Below are positions 26,880 to 39,002 of a stretch of 64,000 nt of DNA, piece after piece (position 1 is the first letter of the stretch; every line of letters begins with the position of its first letter). A program made the position numbers and the translations under genes. Under the pieces are notes generated by a model. That model saw only the letters and a list, made by a program, of their open reading frames with translations, did no database searches and had not been told where the DNA came from. Source of the DNA: Stercorarius parasiticus (lineage: Eukaryota; Chordata; Aves; Charadriiformes; Stercorariidae); assembly GCA_013396915.1 (NCBI GenBank), contig VWZL01000877.1:939296-1003295 (forward strand), given 5' to 3'.

Positions 26880-27018
26880 AAATATAGAAAACTCTTTTAA
26901 TAGGGAGACGAAACAGTTGAAATGAATAAAAACTGAGAACTCCAAAGTGTTAGGAGAGGTCCAGTAATCTACCTGTTTTCCTCAAAGAACTTTGGTAGCT
27001 GAAGGTTATGAAATTAAC
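26880..27018 (+). repeat. 140-bp direct duplication, copy 2
   Basis: This is the same orientation and nearly the same sequence as 26084-26223, offset by 796 bp. The differences include GACGAAACAGTTG against GAAGAAACAGCTTG and GAACTCC against GAATTAC. A perfect 10-bp tandem repeat abuts its right end (27019-27038). The intervening 656 bp is unique apart from the CA repeat. Confidence 0.9.
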
Positions 27019-27038
27019 CTTGGACAAGCTTGGACAAG
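27019..27038. repeat. 10-bp tandem repeat at the duplication boundary
   Basis: CTTGGACAAG is repeated twice without mismatch, starting at the base after duplicate copy 2 ends. Its position suggests it arose during the rearrangement, though coincidence is possible. Confidence 0.85.
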
Positions 27039-30000
27039 GCTTCTGCCCGACAGAGCAGTTCCTCTGCCTCGCAGGTTGCTCCTGAGAAAACATTAGGGAA
27101 GACATGAGGAATGGGCTAGGAGCCAGAGGAGCTCTCTTGGCAGACTGCACAAACCCTGGGGATCACAAGTTGAACCCTCATGATTCAAACAATGAAACAA
27201 CAATTAGTATTTATTTTTATTCTCTGTCTCCAGTATTTCCGTCATATTATAAAGAGTGAAACTACTTTGTTGCTTATTTATCAGGTTCTAGTTCCTTTCT
27301 TACTTATGATTACTTACTGATGACTTATGACTTTCTTACTCGGACCAAGTTGCACATGGACAGCAACAGGAGCTCAATTAGCATTCACAGAAAGAAAGAA
27401 AAAGCTACCTGGAATGTACTGAGAACATATCTTTAATTGGGGAAAATAGCCACACATTTAAAACTAGTTGATTTTTTAATGAAGGGGAACAGTATCTACT
27501 AGTGAATTGAACAGCAGTATTTCTTTCTGGTCACAATCTCGCTAAGCTTTCAGAAGTGGTAGTAGATCTCCTCCTCTTCCCCTCCCATTTTTTTGAGAGG
27601 TCTGAGGATGAATATCAGCCTCTCTGCTTTTTCAGCTCCCAGCTGATTTCTCTCTTGAATTAAATAGTCCCTGAACAGAACTAAGGAAATGCAGTGAAAT
27701 GAAAAAAGTCATCCTTCTCTGTCCTGCAAGAGGCTAGTTCTGTCAAAAGCCAGTTTAGCACTTCAGCACACTCTGGTTCCAGGTTCTTAACTGTACGAGC
27801 CGTGTGTATAATGTTTGGGCTGTTTTTGACAGCAAGCTGAGATTTCTGCAGGGTTTTATTTCCTGTAGATATTATCAGTTGAAACATTGTCACTGCTTGA
27901 CATATTTTCACAGTTCGTTGTACGTAGCCTTGCTTTTAACACAGGCAATGCTAAATTTCCAAGCACGTGAATTTTCTTTTACGTGGGTTGCTTTCTTCTC
28001 TAAATCTGCCCTTCAAACGGTTGACACTTGTTTAACAAAAAGACTAGCCTCCAAAATGGAACTGCAGGGGACTGTAGTGCTGAGGCACACAAACAAGTTG
28101 CAGGCACACACTTTGCATCTGAAAGCAAGACTAGATACATCTGCGGGCTACTCTCCCTCAGCTAATTAATGCCTTTACAGGCAGGGCTAAATAACTTGTG
28201 TGCAACTCCGTGACAAAGTATCTGTGCAATGCTGGACAGCCACTGGAAAATCTGTATGATCTCTTACCACATTTTGCAGATTTAGTGGCTTTGGTCTCTG
28301 CTCGCTGCAGATACGCAGTAAATATGCCCTCAGCCTGCTGCCAAGCATCTGTATAGACTTAAACATCTGTAGAGCAGGAGCTTAAATGGATTGTGTAATA
28401 TAATGAACAGCAGGCTACATAATTACCCTTTATTTGCTTGTAACAAATCAGTTACTACCAAGAACTGCGTTTTCTACACTGAAAAGATGCTGCATCAATT
28501 AAATTGGAAACTGCACTTGTATTAATTCTGTCAATGAGCAGTATAATTTCGAAGCGGACAGGGTAAGTGTAAGGACACAGAAAATAGATTTTTTTCTTTT
28601 GAAGAGTTGGCAGTAGTACACCAAGTCTTTGCAGTAATTCCAAAGAGTTATTGATTTTGGAGCCAAAAAGAACCATTGCATTCATCTGGCTTGACCTCTC
28701 GCACAACAGAGGGGTTTGCACAGCAAATTCTCCAATAAACCCAGTAGATTTTCACTTTGTTTTTAAAAGACCTTAAAAAAAGTACCCTGAAATAATGAGG
28801 GAACTGCAATCTGCAAGTTCAACTCATGATGTAAAATAGAAGTAAATAGAGTGACTTTAGTACTTCTGGCCCAGATTTAGCTGAGTACCACATTTTGAGT
28901 CTGCCGTATTTTCACACAACTTCTGACCTTTATTCTGTCAGTCAGAAAAATCCTTCCCCTTCCCAGTAGTACTGGAGTGAAGAGAAAACACCACACTTAA
29001 GACTCATTTTTTCTCGGGCAGTATGTGTGAGTAGAGCCAGATGGAGCATGCAGAATTGAACATCCACACCAAGTCTCTGGAGTGATATAACTATGATCTA
29101 GATTGATCCAACAATCCATGTTTCTATTTGAAAAAGAGAACAAAGGAGAGCTAGAAAATGGGACTAATGCACTGTAACTCTGCTACTCATCTGGGTGCGC
29201 AGAGAAATGAAGAAATAGCTCTAAGGCTTTCTTTGTCCATTTACCTAGGGAAAATTCACCAAAATAAGTCACCCGATTAGGAGGGTGCAAATGTTGCTAT
29301 GACTGTCTGGTGGGGAATACAAAATACGGTACCTCTCGCACCTTTCCACCTCTGTTCCTGCCCTTGCCATTCAACTCAGGAAGAGGAGTTGGAGATACTT
29401 TGTGTCAAGGTGCGCCTGCTGTGCTTTCATTCCGCTCTTTAAAAAAAAATTGAGGAACTGTAAAGCTTTATGAAGCAAAATAAACCAATGAAGCATTATT
29501 CACAGGCTCTTTCACCCATCTGCTCAGCTCAGAAATGAACTTATTTCCCCATGAAATCTTAAAGTTTGGAGTGACTGAACTTGGCAGGAGGGGACAATCC
29601 AACAGGGTGGGATGCTGCTGCAACCTTCCCTACCCTAAGGACTGCAGGGTGGTGCTGGGTGTACTGCACTGCCTGGGATGTGCCTGAGCTTTCCTATTGC
29701 AGAAGAAAACCAAAAAGACCACCTGTAGTCAGAAGCGTTTTTCCTCTATTCCTTTAGCATGAATCCCTGATGACACACAAACAAACAGCTAGAAACACTA
29801 CAAATAGAAAAAATAATCTTACATTGAAGCTCTAAAGGCGCTTTTAGGTCTAACACTGAAAAATGTTACTTTCTCGCTTATTGCAGAAGATTGTGTATAT
29901 TGTAGCTCTGTAAAATACTTAAGTCCAATGACATTTAAAAATCATTAAAAGAATTATCAGAAGAAATATCTTTGTATTTAAGTCCTACCTTTCAAGTAAA

Positions 30001-32647
30001 GTGGCTGTGTCAATTGAACTCATGTCGAGGCAAACAACTTCTTTTATAGGATATACATGTACCTCAAGAGAGTATTTACAGCACTGGAAACCACAAGATA
30101 GTATTTCAGTGCCCTACGATACTTGATACCTCTGATCCTTTGATCTGTTTTGTATCTACTGCAGAAGAGATGCCAAATTATTGAAAGCATGAGACCTTAG
30201 GTGCATCTGTAAAATCAGAGTGCGTGCACCTGTCATACATAAAATGCATCTTTTTGGGTTCCAGTTGGCATTTGAATATGAAAAATGGGTATCTTTGCAT
30301 TCTGAGCAACTTATGAACCCAGTTGTAGTTATCAATTTTGCATGCACGTAGGCTCTTTAAGTACTAAATGAGATGTGCTATTCCATAAGGATACGCAGTA
30401 AAATATCTATACTTCTGAGCAAACCCAATAAATAATGTGTCTTGTGTTCAGAACAAGACAGGAAAATGTTTAATTCCTGAAATATAATTTGGTATTCAGC
30501 TACAATGTTTTATAATAAATTGCATGTGTCTTAAAAATAATGTTACTAAATCATAATTTAATTCCTTTATTCTAAGCAGGACTACTAAAGTGTCCATATG
30601 TTACATGACATACGATGGATTTTTAATTCCTGTTCTTTTCTTGATCCCTAGATTATATGACTGTTATGTTCTCCAGCTCCCAAATGCAGTCCTTCTGTTA
30701 AAGCTACAGAGACTCATATTTTTAGGGCTGGAAATGGCTGGTTCATTTCCTCCTAGTAGTTAAGATGGTAGTTCCTACACATGCATATATCTTAAACCAG
30801 TAAAGTGTATGGTCATATCACCGCAGCGTTTACACCTCCTCACCCCCTGGTCCCAGCTGTCAAAAGTACATGTCATATTTCAAAATGTAGTCTAAAGTGA
30901 GAGGGGATGGTTATTAATGCTACTGAACAACTAGTGCACCATCCTTCTCTACTGATGAGAGAAATCTTATGTCACTAGCAGTCAGATTAGAAAAATGCAA
31001 CTGGGCTCTTAAATTCCAATTTTCTTCTTTCTTCCAGCCTTGTCAAAAAGCAGGTGCTGGATAACAGGGACCAACTGCAATTCTTGTGATACCATGATTT
31101 TGAAAATCTTAGCAATTGAAAACAAACAAACAAATAGAAACTGCCCTCTTTGTATTATTTTTAGGTGCCATTTTAACCAGAATATCAGCAATTCCAGTGA
31201 CAACAGTTCTGTGACATCTGACACTAAGCACATGAGTCATATCCTGCTGCTTTAGGCCCCCCACGTACAGGTTGGTTCCTTGTCAATGTTTTAGTCCAAT
31301 ACCAGTGTCAGCAGACCGTGGCAAAAGTCTAATGCTTTCATTATTATAATTATTCTTTTAAAAAACAAAAATTTTATTATGATAGATGGATCTTCCTGGT
31401 ATGGTGAAGTAAGAGGATAGATGAACAGACATGATACAAATAATATTTTCTGGTGTACATAATTTTTGGTAAGTCAGACTCTGCCACCTGAAAGGAAGAT
31501 AATTTATAGTAATCAAGCCTGCAAAAATTCCTCCTGTCATTGCTGTTGCTCTGTGACAGCAGATGAAGAAACAGTATCAGTAATGGCACTAAAGATGCAG
31601 AAGTTTCAGTTCAGCAGATGTGCACCTATCTTGCAGGATGGAAGTGCATTGCAGACTAGAAAATAGGCTCATCTTCAAACTTTTACTCCCTCTTTTATAA
31701 GTCAAAATTTTCTTCCTCTAAGTTATACTCTATGTATACACACACACACACTCGCAAATAACCCCTATTTACTGTACGAAGTAGTTACATGAAATGTAAC
31801 ATTCACAGCCATGCTGTGTATCTTCCTTCTTAGCCAGAGGAATGTGTTACACCAGTTCCATGCGTGCATTGGGCCAAGACGACCAGAGGTTACCAGCAGC
31901 AGAGACTGTGCAAAAGTATAGGAGAGAGACAGACCAAGCAAATTTCTTACCACTGTACTGAGACAGCTTCTATATTTAAATATAGAGCTGTATTTTATGT
32001 TTTATTGAAATGTTCCCTGTTTTTAACAGTTACTGTTTTATCAAATCCTACAGCCCCAAGGGCTCCTGATGGTGTCAATGAGAGTTTTGTGCAGACAGGG
32101 ATTTCAGGACTTATAGCTCATAATGGAAAGGATGATTGATGTGAGTATGAATACAGATGCATTGATCTGTTGATGATAGTGTCCAAAAACAGTCTGACAC
32201 AGGTCCAGTTGGCAGAGACCAACATGAGGATACAAAAATATGGGCGTTTATCTCCTGGGACTTTCAAGCCTGCCACTTGAACCAACAGATTGTATAACAC
32301 CCTAATGTACTTGGCCAGTGCAGTAGCCAGCAAGATTACCATTCATAGACTTTGAAATGAAACACCCTTCACCCCGTTTATGCTTCATGCATGATTAAGT
32401 GCAAAGAAAGCAAGCTATATCGGTACGACAATCTGTCAAGGAAAGGAACCTTTTGCGCAATGATAAAACAAACATCTAAACACATTTTCAGTGTAAAACC
32501 TCTTGTGTTGTGTATAGAGTATTACATGAAAATTGTGTTGAAAGGACATTAAGGCTGAAAAGTCAAGCTTCTCAAAGTCAGGAAATAATGGACTGCCTGT
32601 GAAACCAAAATTTTGGTTTTTTGGTAATATTCATTATCACCCAGTAA
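27039..32647. other. Noncoding DNA, no gene recognised
   Basis: This is AT-rich unique sequence. The segment near 27930-28450 has few simple runs, balanced composition and several AT-rich homeobox or MEF2-like words. It could be conserved noncoding DNA but contains no gene I recognise. A palindrome CTATATTTAAATATAG lies near 31971, and a CA run near 31738-31751. Frames of up to 121 codons (27804-28169 plus) are unrecognised and are opposed by frames on the other strand. Confidence 0.45.
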
Positions 32648-33481
<834 letters not shown>

Positions 33482-34470
33482 AGGTTGGAAGGTACCTCAG
33501 GAGGCTTCCCATCCAACTGAAAGCAGGTTCAGGCCACAACTCTGGGCAGCCTGTTCCACTGCCTGGTTATCCTCTTTGTAAAAAAGGTTTTCCTTAAATC
33601 CAGTCTCAGCCTCCCCTGCTTCCACTTGTCTCCATTGGCTCTTGTCTTCCCACCATGCCGTGAAGAGCTTGCCACTGGCTCTTCTGTAACCTCCCCATAG
33701 TTGCTGGGGGGTTGTTGTTAGGTACTCCCGAAGCTGCCTCTTCTTCAGGCTGAGTCAGTCCTGGTCCCTCAGTTTCTCCTCACAGGGTGAGTGCTCAAGT
33801 CCCAGCTGTCCTGGTGATCCCTCTGCTGAACTCCTTCCACTTTATCAACATCTTCCCTGTATTGGGCGTGGGGGCACAAAAGGACACAGTACTCTAAATG
33901 TAGTGTAATGAGTGATGACTACAGATGGATAATCATTTCCCTGGATCTACCGCCTATGCTCTGGTTTATAAAACCCAGAATACTTTTGGCCAGCTTTGCT
34001 TCCAGTGCACACTGCTGGCTCATGCTCAGCCTGGTGTCCCCCAGGACCCTCAGGTTCCTGAAGTTTCCTAGGCAGAGATATTTCCCAGGCAGTTGGTCCC
34101 CAGGCTATGCTGTTGCACAGGGTTCTTCCTTCACAAGTGCAGAGCTTTGCATTTTTCCTTGCAGAATTTCATAAAATTACTGTCAGCCTATTTAGGTCCC
34201 TGTGGAAGGCAGCTCTGTGCTCAAGTGTATCAACCAGTCCCTTCCAATCTGGTGTGATTGGAAGTCACGTGCAAACGTGACGACAGCACACTCTACCATC
34301 TCCTCTAGAACATCGACAAAGATAACAGGATGGCCCCCAGGACAGATCCCTGTAATACTCTGATAGTTACAGATACACCAGTAGAGCAAATGTCTTAGAG
34401 CCTACCTCATGTGACCCATCGTCCAACCAATTTTTTAGCCATCTAGTTGTGAACCCACTCAGACCATAAT
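33482..34470 (-). mobile_element. Old CR1 retrotransposon, 5'-truncated
   Basis: On the plus strand the order is CAGGTTGGAAGGTACCTCAG (tail), then GGCAGCCTGTTCCACTGCCT, CCTTAAATCCAGTCTCAGCC, CTGGCTCATGCTCAGCCTGG, GTCCCCAGGCTATGCTGTTG and finally CATCGTCCAACCAATTTTTT. These are CR1 landmarks in reverse-complement order, so the element is on the minus strand. About 990 bp remain. The frames are broken and the octamers are lost. Its arrangement and divergence resemble the copy at 4043-5010. Open frames seen here on the plus strand (33908-34174) are antisense artefacts. Confidence 0.88.
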
Positions 34471-35565
34471 GTCCTGTGAATGCTGCCATCACCGCGTTCA
34501 CAGCAAATGGATGCTGGGCAAAGGCATTTGCCACTACTGGATGAGAGTCCCTCTCCGCTGCATCCCTTCTTGCAAGACTACAAGCCTACCAGAATGCCTG
34601 TGGTTCACTTAGCTCATGAACACTGGCACTGCTTCACACTCGTGCCGCATAGCCTTTCCCACAGCAAATAAATAATATTCCTTTTTTTGTATTGTGCAGT
34701 ACATGGTCCTATGACTCATTTACTGCATGCTATTCAGTTCTTCTGATTAGAGATGTGGGTGTTTCAGCATAGGCTTTTCAGTGGAGCTCACTTCTATCAC
34801 ATGAGAGTAGCAATGCTTTAATCTCTGTAGCCTCCAGGAGAGGAAAGGCGGTGGATGTGCAATTGTTCTGATGTGGAGTTGTCTTTGCTGATTTCAGGTT
34901 ATGTAAGTCTGATTATTCACAGGATTTAACTTTATGTAGCACATTATGCATTCGGATAACAACTCTCAAAAGTTTTTAGTTGGGGCCAGGAATAGTCTCA
35001 GAGGCTAAATTTGTGCACCCAGGAAATGAGAAATACATACTGACAATTATTCATACACGCAGACATCTGGCTTTGGAGCTGTCAATCATCAAACCTCTCC
35101 ACTGACTGCATAGAGAATTTGGGCTCTGGATTTTGGACAGTTGTGGGAAATCTGGTGTGATTTGCTTCTGATCGCTCTGGAGCCTCTAGTAGACCCTAGC
35201 TCTCCAAGGAAGCACTGAAAGCCACACGAGCATGTTGTTGCAGTCCCATCCTCCCTCAAGAGATGTCACCTTCTGCCATGCAGCAGCAGGCATCTTACAG
35301 ATAAGAGCTATTTTCAGTAGGTGTTCTTCTGCCTAATTCTCTGAAGATAGTCCACCCATTCATTGAGCAGAACAGAGGGCTTGGATTATATAGTTGATAT
35401 ATTACACATATCAACAGGCAATTAAAGGCTGTGACATAACATGTATACAGATGTTTTGTGGATTATTACGAAGTCTGATGTCTTTTTAAAGTATTTGACT
35501 TTGGAAACCTCAGTAGAAATCCTTTCAATAGGCTCAAGCATTTGTTTGTTTGCTTGGGTAACTAT
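34471..35565. other. Noncoding DNA, no gene recognised
   Basis: Unique sequence with no repeat, RNA gene or exon I can support. Confidence 0.5.
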
Positions 35566-35663
35566 GAAACAGCAGTTAAACTGCTCTACATTTCTTTCTT
35601 ATTCTGGAGATGGTGTGCGTGTGTGTAGATGTAAAACCTTTTAGGGTCTTTTACTCGCTGAAG
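35566..35663 (+). repeat. Diverged local repeat, copy 1
   Basis: This segment aligns with 37434-37547. It starts with GAAACAGCAG, passes through a T-rich stretch, then CTGGAGATGGTGTG, a GT-rich run, TGTAGATGTAAAACCT and TTTACTCGCTGAAG. The second copy has a longer GT run. Identity outside the GT run is moderate to high by eye. It is not a repeat family I recognise. Confidence 0.75.
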
Positions 35664-37433
35664 TTAAGATCAGTTAAACACTTCTTCAGAATGGCTTTCA
35701 ACATAATAGTTGATCTGAGGTGAGTCAATTAAATTATGGCAGGCTCAGTTCTTTCTCAAAGCCCAAATTACCCAACAACAACAAAAAGAGGTACACATCT
35801 GAGGTCAATGGGAAGGCTATCAATAATACGGAAAGATAAAGGAAGGAGTTATGGGTGGAATAGAGAGACATAAGGAAACAGTAATATATTCAGAGTTTTC
35901 AGATAAAGGGAAAATGACAAAGCAATTCATGATATTCTGCCAGATTGAGTATGAAACAGAGGCCTCAAATGAGCCAGACTCCAGCAGGACTTCCTACATG
36001 CCTGAATGTAGGCTCAGGATTAAGTACTTGCAATGAAAGTACCTGGGTGAAAATTTGGGCAGATTTTTATTTTACCCAAGCCACTTCCACCAGTAATAAA
36101 TATCCATCTCAGTAACAGCGTTGTTCTGTATTCTTTTTAGAAACATTTTCATTGGCCTAGGTAACCTGTGTCCACCACTGAAGAAAAATTTACATACTTG
36201 AAGCGGCTAAGAATTTATTGAGAAAGCCAGACAAGGATAAGCATGTTAGGGCAAAATTAAATTAGGACTGTGAAAGTGTAAGCTTATTCTGGCTACAGGC
36301 TAAACAGTGTTGCAGCAAATTTTCATGCTTAAAGATTTCTTTTAAGAGTGGCTTGTGATGGATCTTGTCTTGCAAAAAGAAAAACCAAAAAAACCTGAGC
36401 CAATCTACAGCTCTCTAAAAGCTGGCACCATGGTTAGCTTAATGTATCTCCACTCTTTTCTAAAATGAGCAGCTATAAAGTTACGGGACAGAGATGAAAG
36501 TAGCCCTTCTGTACTAGGCACTCCAGCTGCCAGTGAAACAGGAGGAAAAACAGATCACACGTTACTAACAGCAGACTAAATTAATTGAACTCTGGTGACA
36601 AGTGGCATATAACAAAAGGTTTATGAACTGAAGACAGGCCCAAAATCCTCTGCTGTTACAGATTGCTGCAGACTGGCCATGTCAGCAATGCTTACAGACA
36701 GAAATGTCAGGGGCATCAACCAATTAGGGATACTGCATTTAGAAATGATGGAGTGTGCACCCATAATTTAGTCTTGTGCTCTGAGGGCAGCACTAGAATG
36801 GATGGGGTACTTCGGGTTTTCAGGCTTACAGTATCCTCAGATCACCTCTTCCACACAAATTACCATGTTTATCAATGGTTCCATCCTGAGCAATAGCTTT
36901 CAGGACTCATGTCACATTGCTTTTGAAAGAGCAGAAACACACCACCGGGGAATCGAACTGGCTGGGAAAATTGTGATGGCACATTTCTAGCCCAGGAATT
37001 TGGCAAAATAAAAATGCGTGGTGGAAATGGTTCAATTTTGACTACGATTACACAGCTAAGTGTTTGTGAAAGTTTGGAATAAACAGGGAGAGTTGAAATA
37101 AAGAGGTTTCTTAAAATCTTGATTATTACATGAAATTCCAAATAAGAAAGAGCACGTTGGCTCCCATTGCAACTGGCAACAGTCTCTGTAAAGGAAGACT
37201 CCTTCCTCAGCCCTTCACGCTATGCAGGAGGTGTCAGCTAAACAGAGTCACTACCACATTTGGTAGGTATTACCAGAAGGTTAGTTTTCCACTTTTAAAT
37301 TTTATTTCTCCTACTGGCCTGAATCATTCAGAGATATATGTGAGAGCACCCTGGAGTCTTGTGAGTAAGAAGAGAGAGAAAATTCTCCTGGAGCAGCTGA
37401 AAAATAAGGAAAATTAAATTAAGGGATTTGGGG
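35664..37433. other. Noncoding DNA, no gene recognised
   Basis: AT-rich unique sequence between the two members of a local repeat pair. A stretch at 36938-36958 resembles part of a tRNA T-arm on the minus strand but cannot be folded into a tRNA. No other feature. Confidence 0.5.
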
Positions 37434-37547
37434 GAAAGCAGCAAACTGGACTATATTTTTTTCTCTCACACTCTGGAGATGGTGTGTGTCTGTGTGTTTG
37501 TGTAGATGTAAAACCTCTTGGGCTCCTTTACTTGCTGAAGGTAAAGA
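37434..37547 (+). repeat. Diverged local repeat, copy 2
   Basis: Partner of 35566-35663 in the same orientation, about 1.87 kb away. CTGGAGATGGTGTGTG, TGTAGATGTAAAACCTC and CTTTACTTGCTGAAG are shared with few changes. The GT-rich centre is expanded, and the left part (GAAAGCAGCAAACTGGACTA) matches with small gaps. Confidence 0.75.
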
Positions 37548-38564
37548 AAAGCTGACTTTCCTCTCTGGCAGACATACCAAAAGGCTGACAGCACAGTGTA
37601 TTATTCATTTGCAGTGTATGAGTCACCGTCTGCTCTGTTAGTCAAAGAAAATTATTGTGACCAAGGGGAGAGGTGAAAAATAGTCCAAAACAGAATTATA
37701 GGCCTCTCTGTACCATATTTTGTTATCAAATTTACAAGCAGCCATGTGCCAGGACAAACAAGGAGCCGACCCCTAGGACAGCAGACAACTACAGATGGTG
37801 GTTTTGACTCTCACTTGCATACGTACTTGCGGTCTTAATTTCTTTTCTCCAGAATCCCACGTCTTGTACATCAAAATTTTCTAAGTACAATGTAAAAATT
37901 TGCCTTCCTAGATATGTTGTACCACTAAAACCACAAGATTAAAACCAGTTTTGGACAAATGTACCATCCCTTTATAACATTTCATTGGTATGACTCAAGG
38001 CATTATTAAACACCAAAATGCCCCTGAAATCCACGTTATTTGTAAAGATGGAAAACAGAGTCTCTCAGCCCTGTTCAAAGCCAGTCCGCAGCTAAGCTGG
38101 GAGCAGAGCCTTGATGTCCCAATGACCAGAAATCCTCCCAAAGCTTACAGCATCTCCATTTTATACTGATTGCTTTAGCTCTTATTGCATTAAAATGTGA
38201 ATTGTTAAGATATGCAGCCAGATATAACTTTTAGGAAAAGAAAGGGCTCTGCACTAGGGCAGCTGTGTTGCAATCCTGAAATTTTTCATTTCTCCCCTAA
38301 ATTTCCTGTGTGGTTCTTAAGCAAACCTCTGGGGTTTTTTCAGTTTATTTTGTGAATAATGGGGCTAAAAATAGCTTTTTAGCTCTCAGACCTTCACAGC
38401 CTGTGAAGTACTGAGATGCTTTGTGGACAAAAGCGTTGCTTAGAAACAAAAATAAAAACCAAAGGTCTCTAATTTTGCCTCCCAAGGGGACTTGGAAACC
38501 AAAACAGTGCCTCGAGACCATGTTTTTCCTGAAGTGCACCAGCAAAGTCAGCTCACAGGCAGAA

Positions 38565-38720
38565 AATAGAGCCGGGCCGGGGCCAGCTGTGGTTTGGAAG
38601 CCAGGTGACCTTGTAGGGACGACAGTGTCCCGAGCTCTGCCACCGCAGATCCCACCGCTCCCGGCCTCGCCACCACCCTCCTCCAGGTGCCTAGAGCTCC
38701 GGAGGCTACTCTGAACCCCC
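38565..38720. other. Small CpG-rich patch
   Basis: About nine CpG dinucleotides fall within roughly 150 bp of GC-rich sequence (GCCGGGCCGGGGCC, then TCCCGAGCTC, CCGCTCCCGGCCTCGCC and CTCCGGAGG). The surrounding DNA is AT-rich and CpG-poor. Frames are open here on both strands (38345-38743 minus, 38421-38714 plus), as expected of GC-rich DNA. It could be a small CpG island, an exon of an unrecognised transcript or simply a GC-rich patch. Confidence 0.45.
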
Positions 38721-38817
38721 CAGCCCTCCCAGGTCTTCAGCAAGCTGAGTATGAAATAGTTATTATCAGCAGCTGCTGCACTGAGTGGGACTCTGGCTTA
38801 AGTAATTCATTTTGATA

Positions 38818-38880
38818 ACAATCTGTAGGTTAATTGATCAGTCATTAATTTTCTTGCTTCGTAGTTTTTCCTAATTATCT
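38818..38880. promoter_or_regulatory. Candidate homeobox-site cluster
   Basis: AACAAT (SOX-type, 38818-38823), TAATTGAT (38831-38838), CATTAATT (38843-38850) and CTAATTAT (38871-38878) lie within 65 bp, about 100 bp to the right of the CpG-rich patch. ATTA-type words are frequent in AT-rich DNA, so this is only a candidate. Confidence 0.25.
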
Positions 38881-39002
38881 CCATTACATAGAAGGTCCGC
38901 AAGGCATGTTCCTTGGTGAGTGCGCCTACTTTTTATTGCTTTTTGCAAAAGTACAACATGTGTGCAATTATTCAATGCCATTTCATCTCTCAGCATCCCC
39001 TT

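Noticed and set aside
33908..34174. 88-codon plus-strand frame
   Set aside because: It is the antisense of the old CR1 element at 33482-34470.
36938..36958. tRNA T-arm-like sequence on the minus strand (GTTCGATTCCCCGG)
   Set aside because: The T-stem does not pair and no acceptor, D or anticodon arms are present upstream.
38345..38743. 132-codon minus-strand frame over the CpG-rich patch
   Set aside because: Opposed by a 97-codon plus-strand frame. Both reflect GC richness, and neither translation is recognisable.
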